Source: Gammaproteobacteria bacterium | GTDB lineage: Bacteria > Pseudomonadota > Gammaproteobacteria > Pseudomonadales > Azotimanducaceae_A | Direction of reading: 5' to 3' | DNA length: 7,189 nt | Assembly: GCA_028819775.1 (NCBI GenBank) | Contig: JAPPKV010000272.1 | Location: 1 to 7,189, forward strand | Shown here: positions 1 through 6,100 of the stretch, in pieces | How the letters are laid out: each line of letters starts with the position of its first letter | Position numbering within the stretch: position 1 is the stretch's first letter | Made by a program: the position numbers and the translations under genes | The notes under the pieces: model-generated | Seen by the model: only the letters and a program-made list of their open reading frames with translations | What the model was told of the DNA's origin: nothing | The model's database searches: none

Positions 1-100
1 CCGCCCCCCCCGCGGGCCCCCCCCCCCTCCTCCCCCCACCCCCCCCCCCCCGCCCCTTTCCCCCCCCCCCCCCGGGGGGCCGCCCCGGCGGCCCCCCCCC
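1..100. other. Poly-C low-complexity contig edge, probable artefact
   Basis: This stretch is almost entirely C with short G runs and only a stray A and a few T. It has no codon structure and no resemblance to the balanced high-GC sequence that begins around position 100. Such a run at the very start of a sequence is what poly-G miscalls from two-colour short-read chemistry, or low-quality read ends, give when they are assembled and reverse-complemented. It should not be treated as biology without read-level support. A genuine C-rich tract cannot be excluded from sequence alone. Confidence 0.75.
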
Positions 101-123
101 GCGCCGGCGACGACGGGAAAGAC

Positions 124-151
124 CGGGACGGGACAAGCCCGTCCCCTACGG
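124..151 (-). repeat. REP-like palindromic repeat, copy 1
   Basis: This 28-bp segment is identical to positions 6797-6824. It contains a perfect 8-bp stem, GGGACGGG at 125-132 against CCCGTCCC at 138-145, around a 5-nt loop. Read on the minus strand it begins CGTAGGGGACGGG, and that TAG is the stop codon of the VOC gene (146-148). The hairpin therefore lies directly at the 3' end of the hpd-VOC unit and could act as a transcript-end structure. There is no strong U-tract after it, so a classical intrinsic terminator is not supported. No REP-associated transposase is visible in the window. Confidence 0.8.
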
Positions 152-676
152 GGTGTGTTCGTGCAACCAGGCGGCGTGACGGGGCGCACGCTTGGTGCGG
201 GTCCATTCCTCGAGCATCTCCTCAGCGACCGCGTGGGCGCGGTGCCGTGCTTCCTCGCCACCCTTGTTGCAGGCCAGTTCCAAGCGGTGGCCGTTGGGGT
301 CTAGGAAATAGACGGAGTCGAAGATGCCGTGGTCTACGGGCCCAAGCACGTCGAGACCAGACGATTCGAGCCGGTCCTTGGCGGCGAGGAGTTCGTCCCT
401 GCTGTCGACCTCGAAGGCGATGTGCTGCACCCAGGCTGGGGTATTCGGATCCTTGCCCATCGGCGGCGAGTTGGGCAGTTCGAAGAACGCCAGCACGTTG
501 CCCATGCCCGCGTCGAGGAAGACGTGCATGTAGGGATCCGGCGCACCGGTCGAAGGAACCTCGTTCTCCGCGAAGGCAAGCTGGAACTTCATCCCGAGCG
601 CGTCCCGGTAGAAGTCCACGGTCTCCTTGGCGTCGTTGCAGCGGTAGGCGACGTGGTGGATGCGACGTATGTTCAC
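146..676 (-). CDS. VOC superfamily metalloenzyme (glyoxalase I / extradiol dioxygenase fold)
   Basis: This 176-residue protein is a vicinal-oxygen-chelate enzyme. Two babab modules are visible, roughly residues 4-70 and 81-136. Candidate metal ligands fall where the family places them: His8 (RIHHVAY), Glu66 (FFELP), His85 (QHIAFEV) and Glu133 (HRLELA). The order His-Glu-His-Glu is the glyoxalase I arrangement, while His8/His85/Glu133 alone would make a facial triad as in extradiol dioxygenases, so the reaction cannot be fixed. A charged, Trp-containing tail follows residue 137. The GTG start overlaps the hpd stop as GTGA and no strong Shine-Dalgarno precedes it, which indicates translational coupling. 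The stop codon lies inside a REP-like repeat. Coupling to hpd suggests a role in tyrosine or aromatic catabolism or in detoxifying a by-product. The fold is sure, the substrate unknown. Confidence 0.88.
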   Translation of the reverse strand: MNIRRIHHVAYRCNDAKETVDFYRDALGMKFQLAFAENEVPSTGAPDPYMHVFLDAGMGNVLAFFELPNSPPMGKDPNTPAWVQHIAFEVDSRDELLAAKDRLESSGLDVLGPVDHGIFDSVYFLDPNGHRLELACNKGGEEARHRAHAVAEEMLEEWTRTKRAPRHAAWLHEHTP

Positions 677-1746
677 GCGGCGTTCCCGGCGGCTTTCAGC
701 ACTTGGTCGCGTTCCATGGACTCGAAGAGCGCCTGGAAGTTGCCCTCGCCGAAGCCTTCGTTGCGCTTGCGCTCGATGAACTCAAAGAAGATCGGACCGA
801 TCAATTCCTCGGAGAAGATCTGCAGCAGGAGACTCGGCTCGTCGCCCGACGTGTCGCCGTCGACCAGGATGCCACGTGTTGCTAGTTCGTCGACGGGCTC
901 GCCGTGGCCCGGGAGGCGTTCTGCGAGCATGTCGTAGTAGGTCGGAGGCGGTGGCTCCGTGAACCGCATACCGGCCGCAACCAGGCTGTCGCAAGTGGTC
1001 ATCAGGTCTTCGCAGGCGAACGCGATGTGCTGGATGCCCTCGCCGTTGTACTCCATGAGGTACGCCTCGATCTGCCCGCTGCCGCCGGGCGGCTCTTCGT
1101 TCAACGGGATGCGGATCTTGTCGTCGGGGGCGGTCAAGGCGCGGGAGATGAGACCGCTGTGCTTGCCCTTGATGTCGAAGTAGCGGATCTCGCGGAAGTT
1201 GAACAGCCGCTCGTAGTACCTGGCCCAGTGGGAAAGCCGGCCGCGATAGACGTTGTGCGTCAAGTGGTCGATGACCTTGAGGCCGTGCCCGGCTGGTCGA
1301 CGATCGATGCCTTCGACGAATTCGAAGTCGATGTCGTAGATGCTGCTGCCGTCCTCGTAGCGGTCGATGAGGTAGAGCGGTGCGCCGCCGATGCCACGGA
1401 TCGCCGGCAGGCGCAGTTCCATAGGGCCCGTGGGGATGTCGACTGGCTCGGCGCCGAGCGCGAGCGCGCGACTGTACGCTTGGTGGGCGTCTCTCACGCG
1501 GAACGCGAGGCCCGTGGCGCACGGGCCGTGCTCCTCGGCAAGGTACCACGCGTAGCTCTTGGGTTCGTAGTTGATGACGAAGTTGACGTCGTTCTGGCGC
1601 CATAGCTGCACGGCCTTCGAGCGGTGGTCCGCGACATGCTGAAACCCGAGGGTCCGGAACACAGGCTCCAGGACTCCCCGCTTGGTCGCGGCGAACTCGA
1701 CGAACTCGAAGCCGTCGAGCCCCATGGGGTTGTCGTTGGGCGCCAT
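673..1746 (-). CDS. hpd: 4-hydroxyphenylpyruvate dioxygenase
   Basis: HPPD is a cytosolic Fe(II) enzyme that converts 4-hydroxyphenylpyruvate, O2 and water to homogentisate and CO2, the second step of tyrosine catabolism after transamination. The 357-residue product matches the usual bacterial length. Iron ligands are His161 (IDHLTHNV), His240 (IQHIAFAC) and Glu322 (FFEFIERK), the same numbers as in the Pseudomonas fluorescens enzyme. The C-terminal [13 protein letters not shown] signature is intact. The ATG at 1746 is chosen because it is preceded by AGGTAGGGA with 5 nt spacing and gives the family length. An in-frame extension upstream to 2031 would run antisense through the neighbouring regulator. 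No homogentisate dioxygenase or fumarylacetoacetase gene is in the window. The downstream VOC gene overlaps it, and a divergent Lrp/AsnC gene probably regulates it. Confidence 0.97.
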   Translation of the reverse strand: MAPNDNPMGLDGFEFVEFAATKRGVLEPVFRTLGFQHVADHRSKAVQLWRQNDVNFVINYEPKSYAWYLAEEHGPCATGLAFRVRDAHQAYSRALALGAEPVDIPTGPMELRLPAIRGIGGAPLYLIDRYEDGSSIYDIDFEFVEGIDRRPAGHGLKVIDHLTHNVYRGRLSHWARYYERLFNFREIRYFDIKGKHSGLISRALTAPDDKIRIPLNEEPPGGSGQIEAYLMEYNGEGIQHIAFACEDLMTTCDSLVAAGMRFTEPPPPTYYDMLAERLPGHGEPVDELATRGILVDGDTSGDEPSLLLQIFSEELIGPIFFEFIERKRNEGFGEGNFQALFESMERDQVLKAAGNAA

Positions 1747-1843
1747 GCGTATCCCTACCTGTTGCGGATCCGTATCGGAGTCTATGCTGCCGGGATGGGA
1801 AGATTTGACCTTTTTCGCCCTTCTCTGGCTCCAGAAGAGCATA

Positions 1844-1865
1844 ATGTTCCCTGTTCGGTATACAT
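1844..1865. promoter_or_regulatory. Candidate operator dyad in the divergent hpd-lrp intergenic region
   Basis: The 136-bp gap between hpd and the AsnC-type gene must hold both promoters. A 22-bp imperfect dyad here has ATGT at the left end and ACAT at the right end, with about 12 of 22 positions symmetric. Lrp/AsnC proteins commonly bind degenerate palindromes of this kind near their own gene. A TTGACC (1805-1810) is present, but no good -10 box lies at 16-18 bp from it, so no sigma-70 promoter can be assigned firmly. This is a weak call. Confidence 0.25.
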
Positions 1866-1882
1866 CAGGGCGGTTTCTGCTC

Positions 1883-2347
1883 ATGGCATTGGATCGAATC
1901 GAACGGCGGATCCTAGCGTTGCTACAGGACAACGGACGCATGTCGAACGTCGAGTTGGCGGAGCGGGTCGGGTTGTCTGAGTCGCCGTGTTTTCGACGGG
2001 TCAAGAAACTCGAACGTGAAGGGGTCATCACGCGTTACTCGGCCGAAGTCGACCGGCGAACGCTCGGGTTCACCGTCACGGCCTTCGTGCTGGTCGACAT
2101 GGACAAGCAGCCGGCTGACCATGCAGATGACTTCCACGCCCGGGTCGCGGCGGAGCCCCATATCGTCGAGTGTCACGCCATGAGTGGCGGCCACGACTAC
2201 ATCATGAAGGTGCTCGCCCGGGACATCGACCACTTCTCGGAACTGGTCATGCAGGAGATCCTCGAGTATCCCGGGGTGCGACACGTCGAATCGAGCTTCA
2301 GCTTGGGGGAGATCAAGCATTCCCGGGCGTTGCCTGTGGCAAGCTAG
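1883..2347 (+). CDS. Lrp/AsnC family transcriptional regulator
   Basis: This 154-residue protein has the standard Lrp/AsnC architecture. The start [15 protein letters not shown] is the typical helix 1. A winged helix-turn-helix spans about residues 21-50 ([13 protein letters not shown], then [13 protein letters not shown]). A RAM effector-binding domain spans about residues 62-146, including the [10 protein letters not shown] glycine/aspartate turn used for amino-acid-type ligands. The ATG at 1883 is chosen because it gives the normal family start and length; the longer in-frame reading from 1682 would overlap hpd. A purine-rich AGGGCGG lies upstream. Its divergent placement against hpd suggests it responds to tyrosine, phenylalanine or a downstream keto acid and controls the hpd unit and itself. 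That link is inferred from position only. Confidence 0.95.
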   Translation: MALDRIERRILALLQDNGRMSNVELAERVGLSESPCFRRVKKLEREGVITRYSAEVDRRTLGFTVTAFVLVDMDKQPADHADDFHARVAAEPHIVECHAMSGGHDYIMKVLARDIDHFSELVMQEILEYPGVRHVESSFSLGEIKHSRALPVAS

Positions 2348-2383
2348 CTAGTCGCCCTTGTTCGCCGAGGGTCGACCAGACGA

Positions 2384-2689
2384 ATGAACCGTATCGAAGA
2401 ACAGGTCGAACAGCTACGCAAAGAGGTCGCGGAACTACGTGAGCGGGTCGAACAGGTAGCCAGCGGAGTTTCCGCAGCTCAAGAGAGCGCGGACGGTGCG
2501 CAATCGACAGCCGATAACGCACAGTCTGAGGCGAGTCAGGCGTTGTCGGCGGCCCATGATGCAGAGTCGGTTGCGAACGAAGCCCAGTCTACGGCAAGTG
2601 ACGCTCAGTCCGTGGCGAACGAGGCTCAGTCCACGGCAAGTGAGGCGTCAAGCGGCCTGGACTCCCTGCGGAGTGAGCTGGACATTTAG
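2384..2689 (+). CDS. Small all-coiled-coil protein with alanine-zipper core (hypothetical)
   Basis: This 101-residue protein is not recognised as a named family. A 4-3 hydrophobic pattern runs without a break from Ile4 to Leu99: Ile/Val/Leu core at residues 4-29 (I4, V8, L11, V15, L18, V22, V25, V29), alanine core at 32-85 in heptads of the type AQSTADN, then Leu92, Leu95 and Leu99. Alanine cores are typical of thin, tightly packed helical bundles such as Lpp-like proteins, but there is no signal peptide and no lipobox cysteine, so it is probably cytoplasmic. The N-terminus recalls SlyX-type short coiled coils. It lies 36 bp after the regulator and may share its transcript. GAGG occurs 13 nt before the ATG, slightly far. 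The heptad-regular reading frame makes it very likely to be real despite its simple composition. Confidence 0.82.
   Translation: MNRIEEQVEQLRKEVAELRERVEQVASGVSAAQESADGAQSTADNAQSEASQALSAAHDAESVANEAQSTASDAQSVANEAQSTASEASSGLDSLRSELDI
2561..2644 (+). repeat. Internal 42-bp tandem duplication inside the coiled-coil gene
   Basis: Two adjacent 42-bp units (2561-2602 and 2603-2644) match at about 34 of 42 positions, and nearly all differences are at third codon positions. Each unit encodes two heptads, AESVANEAQSTASD and AQSVANEAQSTASE. The pattern indicates that the coil lengthened by in-frame duplication in multiples of seven codons and then accumulated mainly synonymous changes, consistent with purifying selection on the heptad register. 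Confidence 0.8.
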
Positions 2690-2728
2690 GCGGCGGAATC
2701 GAGACTTCGTGTCGCCGGGCGACGCGCG

Positions 2729-2734
2729 TACACT
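2729..2734 (+). promoter_or_regulatory. -10 box TACACT placed for a leaderless transcript
   Basis: TACACT matches four of six positions of the sigma-70 -10 consensus and ends exactly 6 nt before the ATG at 2741. Transcription would then begin at or next to the start codon. No Shine-Dalgarno lies in the 6-nt gap or just upstream, and the -35 region is poor (TTCGTG at 2706-2711). Together this suggests a leaderless mRNA for the membrane protein. Confidence 0.4.
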
Positions 2735-2740
2735 CGGCGC

Positions 2741-3607
2741 ATGGTCCCGGAGAATGCCGGTCACGAGGTCGGGGGTGTCCTCGACGAGGGGATCACGCTC
2801 TTCAAGGCTGCGTTCGGTTCGGTTGTCGCACTCGCGTTCGCGTCGGCCTTGGTTCGGTGCCTCCCGTACTTCTACCCCAGCCTGACGGAGGTACTGCTAT
2901 CGAGCGGTGCCTTGATGGACAGCGTTGCCGAGCCGGGCCGTTTGTTGGGGGCGCTTGGCAATCTGGCCGTCGGGTTTGCCGTCAGCTGGCCGGTCGGCAT
3001 GTTCCTGTGCCTTGGCGTGATGATGCAGATGGATGGCGTCGCGAAAGGCACGAAGTTGGGGTGGCGGACCGCACTCGGTGGCGCTTGGCGGCGCGTTTTG
3101 CCCTTGGCTGGCTGCCTCTTGGTCTACGCCGCGACCGTCGTGCTGATTGTCGGGACGGCGTTGCTCTTGGGCGGGGTCGTGGTCGGTATGTTCCTCCTGG
3201 ATGTCCCGCCTCACCTACTCGGTCCGGCGGCCGGCCTCGTCGGCATGGCCTTCATGCTCGTCGCAGCCATTCCGCTGATCGGCTTGTTTGTGTACTGGTG
3301 CCTCGCGCTGCCGTTGGTTGCCATCGAGGACCTCGATGCTGTAGCGGCCTTGCGAAGGAGTTGGCGTTTGGTTCGGGGCAATTGGTGGCGAACCCTCATT
3401 GTCGTTTCGGTGGCGGGCTTCATCGTCTTCGCGGTAGCGTCCTTGGCGTGGGCGGCCGGCATGATGCTAGTCGCCGTTGCGGAGGGAGGCCCCGGGATGC
3501 GGTTGACGGTGGTTCTTGTCAACGCCGTCGGCGCCACGGTCACGACGCCGCTGTTTGTCGCCGTGCTTCTCGCGGTGTTGAAGGATCTTGACCGGGATCC
3601 CCCATGA
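2741..3607 (+). CDS. Multi-pass integral membrane protein with GPDPase_memb/YciC-like signature
   Basis: This 288-residue protein is strongly hydrophobic, with membrane segments at about residues 22-47, 68-95, 118-153 (possibly two), 163-193, 217-247 and 253-280, so six or so helices. There is no soluble catalytic domain. The segment near residues 190-221 (LPLVAIEDLDAVAALRRSW, then RLVRGNWWRTLIVV) is a recurrent signature of membrane proteins related to the glycerophosphodiester phosphodiesterase membrane domain and the YciC/DUF975-like group: an amphipathic, Arg-rich linker followed by Gly-Asn-Trp-Trp at a helix start. Their biochemical role is poorly defined, with roles in envelope homeostasis suggested for some. 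The SMR gene follows after 40 bp and may be co-transcribed. The start is supported by a -10 box immediately upstream. Family placement is from motif resemblance only. Confidence 0.85.
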   Translation: MVPENAGHEVGGVLDEGITLFKAAFGSVVALAFASALVRCLPYFYPSLTEVLLSSGALMDSVAEPGRLLGALGNLAVGFAVSWPVGMFLCLGVMMQMDGVAKGTKLGWRTALGGAWRRVLPLAGCLLVYAATVVLIVGTALLLGGVVVGMFLLDVPPHLLGPAAGLVGMAFMLVAAIPLIGLFVYWCLALPLVAIEDLDAVAALRRSWRLVRGNWWRTLIVVSVAGFIVFAVASLAWAAGMMLVAVAEGGPGMRLTVVLVNAVGATVTTPLFVAVLLAVLKDLDRDPP

Positions 3608-3636
3608 CCCTAACGCTGCGTCTGGCGCGCTCGCCC

Positions 3637-3642
3637 GGAGGA
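3637..3642 (+). promoter_or_regulatory. Ribosome binding site GGAGGA fixing the SMR start
   Basis: GGAGGA is the strongest Shine-Dalgarno match in the window. With GGAGG at 3637-3641 it stands 6 nt before the ATG at 3648. It decides the start of the SMR gene against the in-frame ATG-like start at 3588, which would add 20 non-conserved residues overlapping the end of the upstream membrane protein. Confidence 0.85.
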
Positions 3643-3647
3643 CGACC

Positions 3648-3977
3648 ATGCCCTACATCTTTCTTGCTTTGGCGATCATCTCGGAGGTCGTTGCCACCAC
3701 CGCCCTGAAGGCGTCGGCGGAATTCACCAAGCCTGTGCCAAGCGTCATCGTGGTGGTGGGCTACGCCATCTCCTTCTATTTGCTGGCCCTGGTGTTGCGC
3801 AGCCTGCCCGTCGGCACCACCTACGCGATCTGGGCGGGAATGGGCATCTTTCTGATCGCGGTGATCGGTGCGGTCTACTACCGGGAAGTGCCGGATCTCC
3901 CTGCGGTCGTCGGCATGACACTGATCATCGCCGGTGTCGTCGTCTTGCAGGGATTCTCGAAGACTCCGGCGGCGTGA
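3648..3977 (+). CDS. emrE: Small multidrug resistance (SMR) transporter, EmrE/Qac type
   Basis: This 109-residue, four-helix inner-membrane protein closely resembles E. coli EmrE. SMR proteins of the Qac/EmrE branch work as antiparallel dimers that export cationic lipophilic compounds in exchange for protons. The essential proton/drug-binding glutamate is Glu13 (equivalent to EmrE Glu14). The aromatic pocket residues Tyr3, Tyr39, Tyr59 and Trp62 (TTYAIWAGMG) align with EmrE Tyr4, Tyr40, Tyr60 and Trp63. The PDLPA loop before helix 4 and the IIAGVVVL dimer helix are present. AIWAG rather than the Gdx/SugE signature argues for a drug-type rather than a guanidinium-type exporter. A clear GGAGGA precedes the ATG. 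The gene converges on the CoA-transferase with only 7 bp between stops. True substrates cannot be read from sequence. Confidence 0.95.
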   Translation: MPYIFLALAIISEVVATTALKASAEFTKPVPSVIVVVGYAISFYLLALVLRSLPVGTTYAIWAGMGIFLIAVIGAVYYREVPDLPAVVGMTLIIAGVVVLQGFSKTPAA

Positions 3978-3984
3978 TTGGCCG

Positions 3985-5163
3985 CTAGCGTACGACCTTT
4001 CGCGCCCGAAGATCCGTTATCGCGTCGTCCGACAGGCCCGTTTCGCGGAGCACCTCGCGGGTGTGCTCGCCGAGTTCGGGGGAACAGCGGAAGATTGCCG
4101 AGGGGGTCTCGCCGAACCGCGCCGGCGGTCGTGCCTGGCGCATGGGCCCGGCGACGGGATGTTCGAATTCGAGCAGCGCTTCCATGGCCTTGACCTGGGG
4201 GTCGTCGATCACGGCATCGCGGGGATTGATGATGGCGAACGGCACCTCGTGGCGTTCCAGGCGCTGGGCGAGGTCGTCGGTGTCGAAACTGGCGTAGCCT
4301 TCGTCCAGGGTGCGCCGGAAAAGGCCGGAGTCGAGGGCGGCCTGGGTGCGGAAACGCTCGTCCTCGAACAGGTTCGGAAGGTCCAGGGCCTTGAACACTC
4401 CCTCCCATTCCCGCCGCTGCACGGGCATCGTGCAGATGTACCCGTCACGGGTTTCGTGAACCATTCGCTCGTGCGACCTGCCCCCCTGGTGGGGTTTCTC
4501 GTCGCCGACGAAGGTGTAGTTCAGCATGTTGTCCGGCCATAGGAAGAACAGCGCCGAATCCAGCATGGCGATATCTACCCGCTGGCCGACCCCGGTGCGC
4601 TCCCGGGCGACGAGCGCGGATGCGATGGCCTGGGCCGCGGTCATCGAGGTGATCTTGTCGCAGATCAGCGAGTTGATGAGGAGAGGGCGCTCGGTCGCGG
4701 GATCCGCCTGCAGGGATCCGATGCCGGAGATCGACTGGATGATGGCGTCGTAGACCCGCCGCTTGGCATAGGGCCCGGTGTGGCCGACGCCGTTGATCGA
4801 CGCGAAGACGAGCCGCGGGTTGATGCGTTTGAGGGATTCGTATCCAATCTTTAAGCGTTCCATCACGCCGGGACGGTAGTTCTCCATCACCACGTCGGCC
4901 GTTTCGACGAGCGTTTCGAACACGTCGCGGCCTTCGTCGAGGGTCAGGTCGATCACGATGGAACGCTTGTTGCGGTTCATCATGGCGAATGCGCCACCGA
5001 CGCCGTTGTGCTCGGAAGCACCTCCAAAGCGCATGAAGTCGCCGTCGGGGGATTCGACCTTGACGACGTCGGCCCCCTGGTCGCCGAGGATCGACGCGGC
5101 GATGGGACCGGAGTAGATGGTGGTCAGGTCGAGAACGCGGATGCCGTCCAGGGTGCCGGCCAT
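3985..5163 (-). CDS. CaiB/BaiF (family III) CoA-transferase
   Basis: This 392-residue protein has the full length of family III CoA-transferases, which move CoA between carboxylic acids through an aspartyl-CoA thioester and form interlocked dimers. The N-terminal LDGIRVLDLTTIYSGPIAAS and the ADVVKVESPDGDFMR nucleotide-binding region are canonical. The catalytic aspartate is expected at Asp139 (RRVYDAIIQSISG). The ENYRPGVMERLKIGYE motif is at about residues 95-109. The C-terminal part ends in the usual GEHTREVL signature (365-372). The ATG at 5163 is chosen because the product then begins at the conserved MAGTLDGIRVLDL; AGGA precedes it by a short gap. In-frame codons further upstream add a non-conserved 67 residues overlapping the dioxygenase gene. 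The specific acid and CoA donor cannot be inferred. The divergent dioxygenase may or may not belong to the same pathway. Confidence 0.95.
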   Translation of the reverse strand: MAGTLDGIRVLDLTTIYSGPIAASILGDQGADVVKVESPDGDFMRFGGASEHNGVGGAFAMMNRNKRSIVIDLTLDEGRDVFETLVETADVVMENYRPGVMERLKIGYESLKRINPRLVFASINGVGHTGPYAKRRVYDAIIQSISGIGSLQADPATERPLLINSLICDKITSMTAAQAIASALVARERTGVGQRVDIAMLDSALFFLWPDNMLNYTFVGDEKPHQGGRSHERMVHETRDGYICTMPVQRREWEGVFKALDLPNLFEDERFRTQAALDSGLFRRTLDEGYASFDTDDLAQRLERHEVPFAIINPRDAVIDDPQVKAMEALLEFEHPVAGPMRQARPPARFGETPSAIFRCSPELGEHTREVLRETGLSDDAITDLRARKVVR

Positions 5164-5201
5164 AGGGTCCTGTCTTGCGTCGAGTCGGGGTCGAACCGTT
5201 G

Positions 5202-5207
5202 ATTCTA
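5202..5207 (-). promoter_or_regulatory. Candidate -10 box (TAGAAT) for the CoA-transferase
   Basis: On the minus strand TAGAAT matches five of six positions of the TATAAT consensus and would give a leader of about 30 nt before the ATG at 5163. No convincing -35 hexamer is found at 16-18 bp. The 121-bp gap to the divergent dioxygenase gene must contain both promoters. No matching plus-strand box stands out. Confidence 0.35.
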
Positions 5208-5284
5208 TCGCTGCCGGGACTGCTTGCGTGTCGAATGTCCGTGGCGCGATCATCGAGGTGTTGGCGTCGAGGCGGTGAATCGCC

Positions 5285-6100
5285 ATGAAGCAGTCGGAAT
5301 CCAAACCCCCCGACGACTGGCGGGAACGGTTCGCGCGGGACGGATTCCTGTCGCCGATCCGCATCCTCGACGAATCGGAAGCGTTTGCGCACCGTCGACG
5401 GATGGAGCAGGCGGAGCGGTCTTTCGGCGATCTGCACTACCAGGGCAAGGTCTACACCATCCTGCGTTCGCCCATGGAACTCGCGACGCACCCGCGGGTC
5501 TTGGAGGTCGTGAACGCCTTGATCGGTCCCAATGTCCTGCTCTGGAACGGCACCTACATCGTCAAGGAGCCGCATTCGCCGGCTCATGTGAGCTGGCATC
5601 AGGATCTCGCCTATTGGGGCCTCGACGGCGAGGACCAGGTATCGATATGGATTGCCCTGTCCCCCGCCAGCGAGTCGAGCGGCGGCATGCGGATGGTGCC
5701 CGGTAGCCACCGGTTCGGACGCCGCAGCCACTCGTTGACGCCGGACGACTCGAACGTGCTCTACCAGGGCCAGACCGTTGGCGATGTCGACGAAAGCCAA
5801 GCCGTCTTCTGCGAACTATTGCCGGGCGAGGCGTCCTTCCACCACGGCTGGACCTTGCATTCCTCCCTACCCAACGACAGTAGCGACCGGCGCATCGGCT
5901 TCAATGCCCAGTACGTGGCGACCCATATGCGCCAGACCCAGCATGACCGCGACACGGCGATTCTCGTCAGCGGCGTGGACACCCACGGACACTTCGGGAA
6001 GGACATGCCCGCAACCGTTGATCTCGATCCTGCCGCCCTAGCCCTGCAGCGGGAACTGGATCGCCAGGTTCGCGAGACCATGGGCCTCACCGGTCCGTGA
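5285..6100 (+). CDS. Phytanoyl-CoA dioxygenase (PhyH) family Fe(II)/2-oxoglutarate oxygenase
   Basis: This 271-residue protein has the double-stranded beta-helix of PhyH-type enzymes, which use Fe(II), O2 and 2-oxoglutarate to hydroxylate an unactivated carbon. The facial triad is visible: His105 and Asp107 in SWHQDLAYWG, and distal His192 in TLHSSLPNDSSDRR, with Arg203 eleven residues later for the 2-oxoglutarate carboxylate, the same spacing as in human PHYH. SGGMRMVPGSHR (132-143) is a family hallmark. The aspartate of HxD is intact, so it should hydroxylate rather than halogenate (SyrB2-type halogenases have Ala or Gly there). The ATG at 5285 has GAGG 12 nt upstream. Its stop overlaps the GTG of the sulfotransferase, implying that both act on one molecule. 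Bacterial members of the family act on very varied substrates, so phytanoyl-CoA itself is not implied. Confidence 0.93.
   Translation: MKQSESKPPDDWRERFARDGFLSPIRILDESEAFAHRRRMEQAERSFGDLHYQGKVYTILRSPMELATHPRVLEVVNALIGPNVLLWNGTYIVKEPHSPAHVSWHQDLAYWGLDGEDQVSIWIALSPASESSGGMRMVPGSHRFGRRSHSLTPDDSNVLYQGQTVGDVDESQAVFCELLPGEASFHHGWTLHSSLPNDSSDRRIGFNAQYVATHMRQTQHDRDTAILVSGVDTHGHFGKDMPATVDLDPAALALQRELDRQVRETMGLTGP

Noticed and set aside
904..1605. 233-codon plus-strand open frame opposite hpd
   Set aside because: It is the mirror of the hpd codon pattern in high-GC DNA, with no recognisable domain; the minus-strand frame is an intact enzyme.
1805..1833. Sigma-70 promoter using TTGACC at 1805-1810
   Set aside because: No acceptable -10 hexamer lies at 16-18 bp downstream; the hexamer alone is not enough.
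1747..2031. In-frame N-terminal extension of hpd (about 95 residues)
   Set aside because: It is antisense to the Lrp/AsnC gene, not conserved in HPPD, and the ATG at 1746 has a ribosome binding site and gives the exact family length and ligand numbering.
2384..2689. Lpp-type murein lipoprotein
   Set aside because: The coil resembles Lpp-like proteins, but there is no signal peptide, lipobox cysteine or C-terminal lysine.
3934..4542. 202-codon plus-strand open frame opposite the end of the CoA-transferase
   Set aside because: It overlaps the 3' end of the SMR gene and is antisense to conserved CaiB/BaiF residues; no domain.
5164..5364. 67-residue N-terminal extension of the CoA-transferase
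   Set aside because: The family begins at the MAGTLDGIRVLDL position; the extension is antisense to the PhyH N-terminus and non-conserved.
4445..5800. 451-codon minus-strand open frame spanning the CoA-transferase and PhyH genes
   Set aside because: It is an alternate frame across two well-supported genes, rich in Arg/Pro/His as expected of a shadow frame, with no family match.
5285..6100. Fe(II)/2-oxoglutarate halogenase (SyrB2-like)
   Set aside because: The HxD aspartate (Asp107) is present; halogenases replace it with Ala or Gly to make room for halide.
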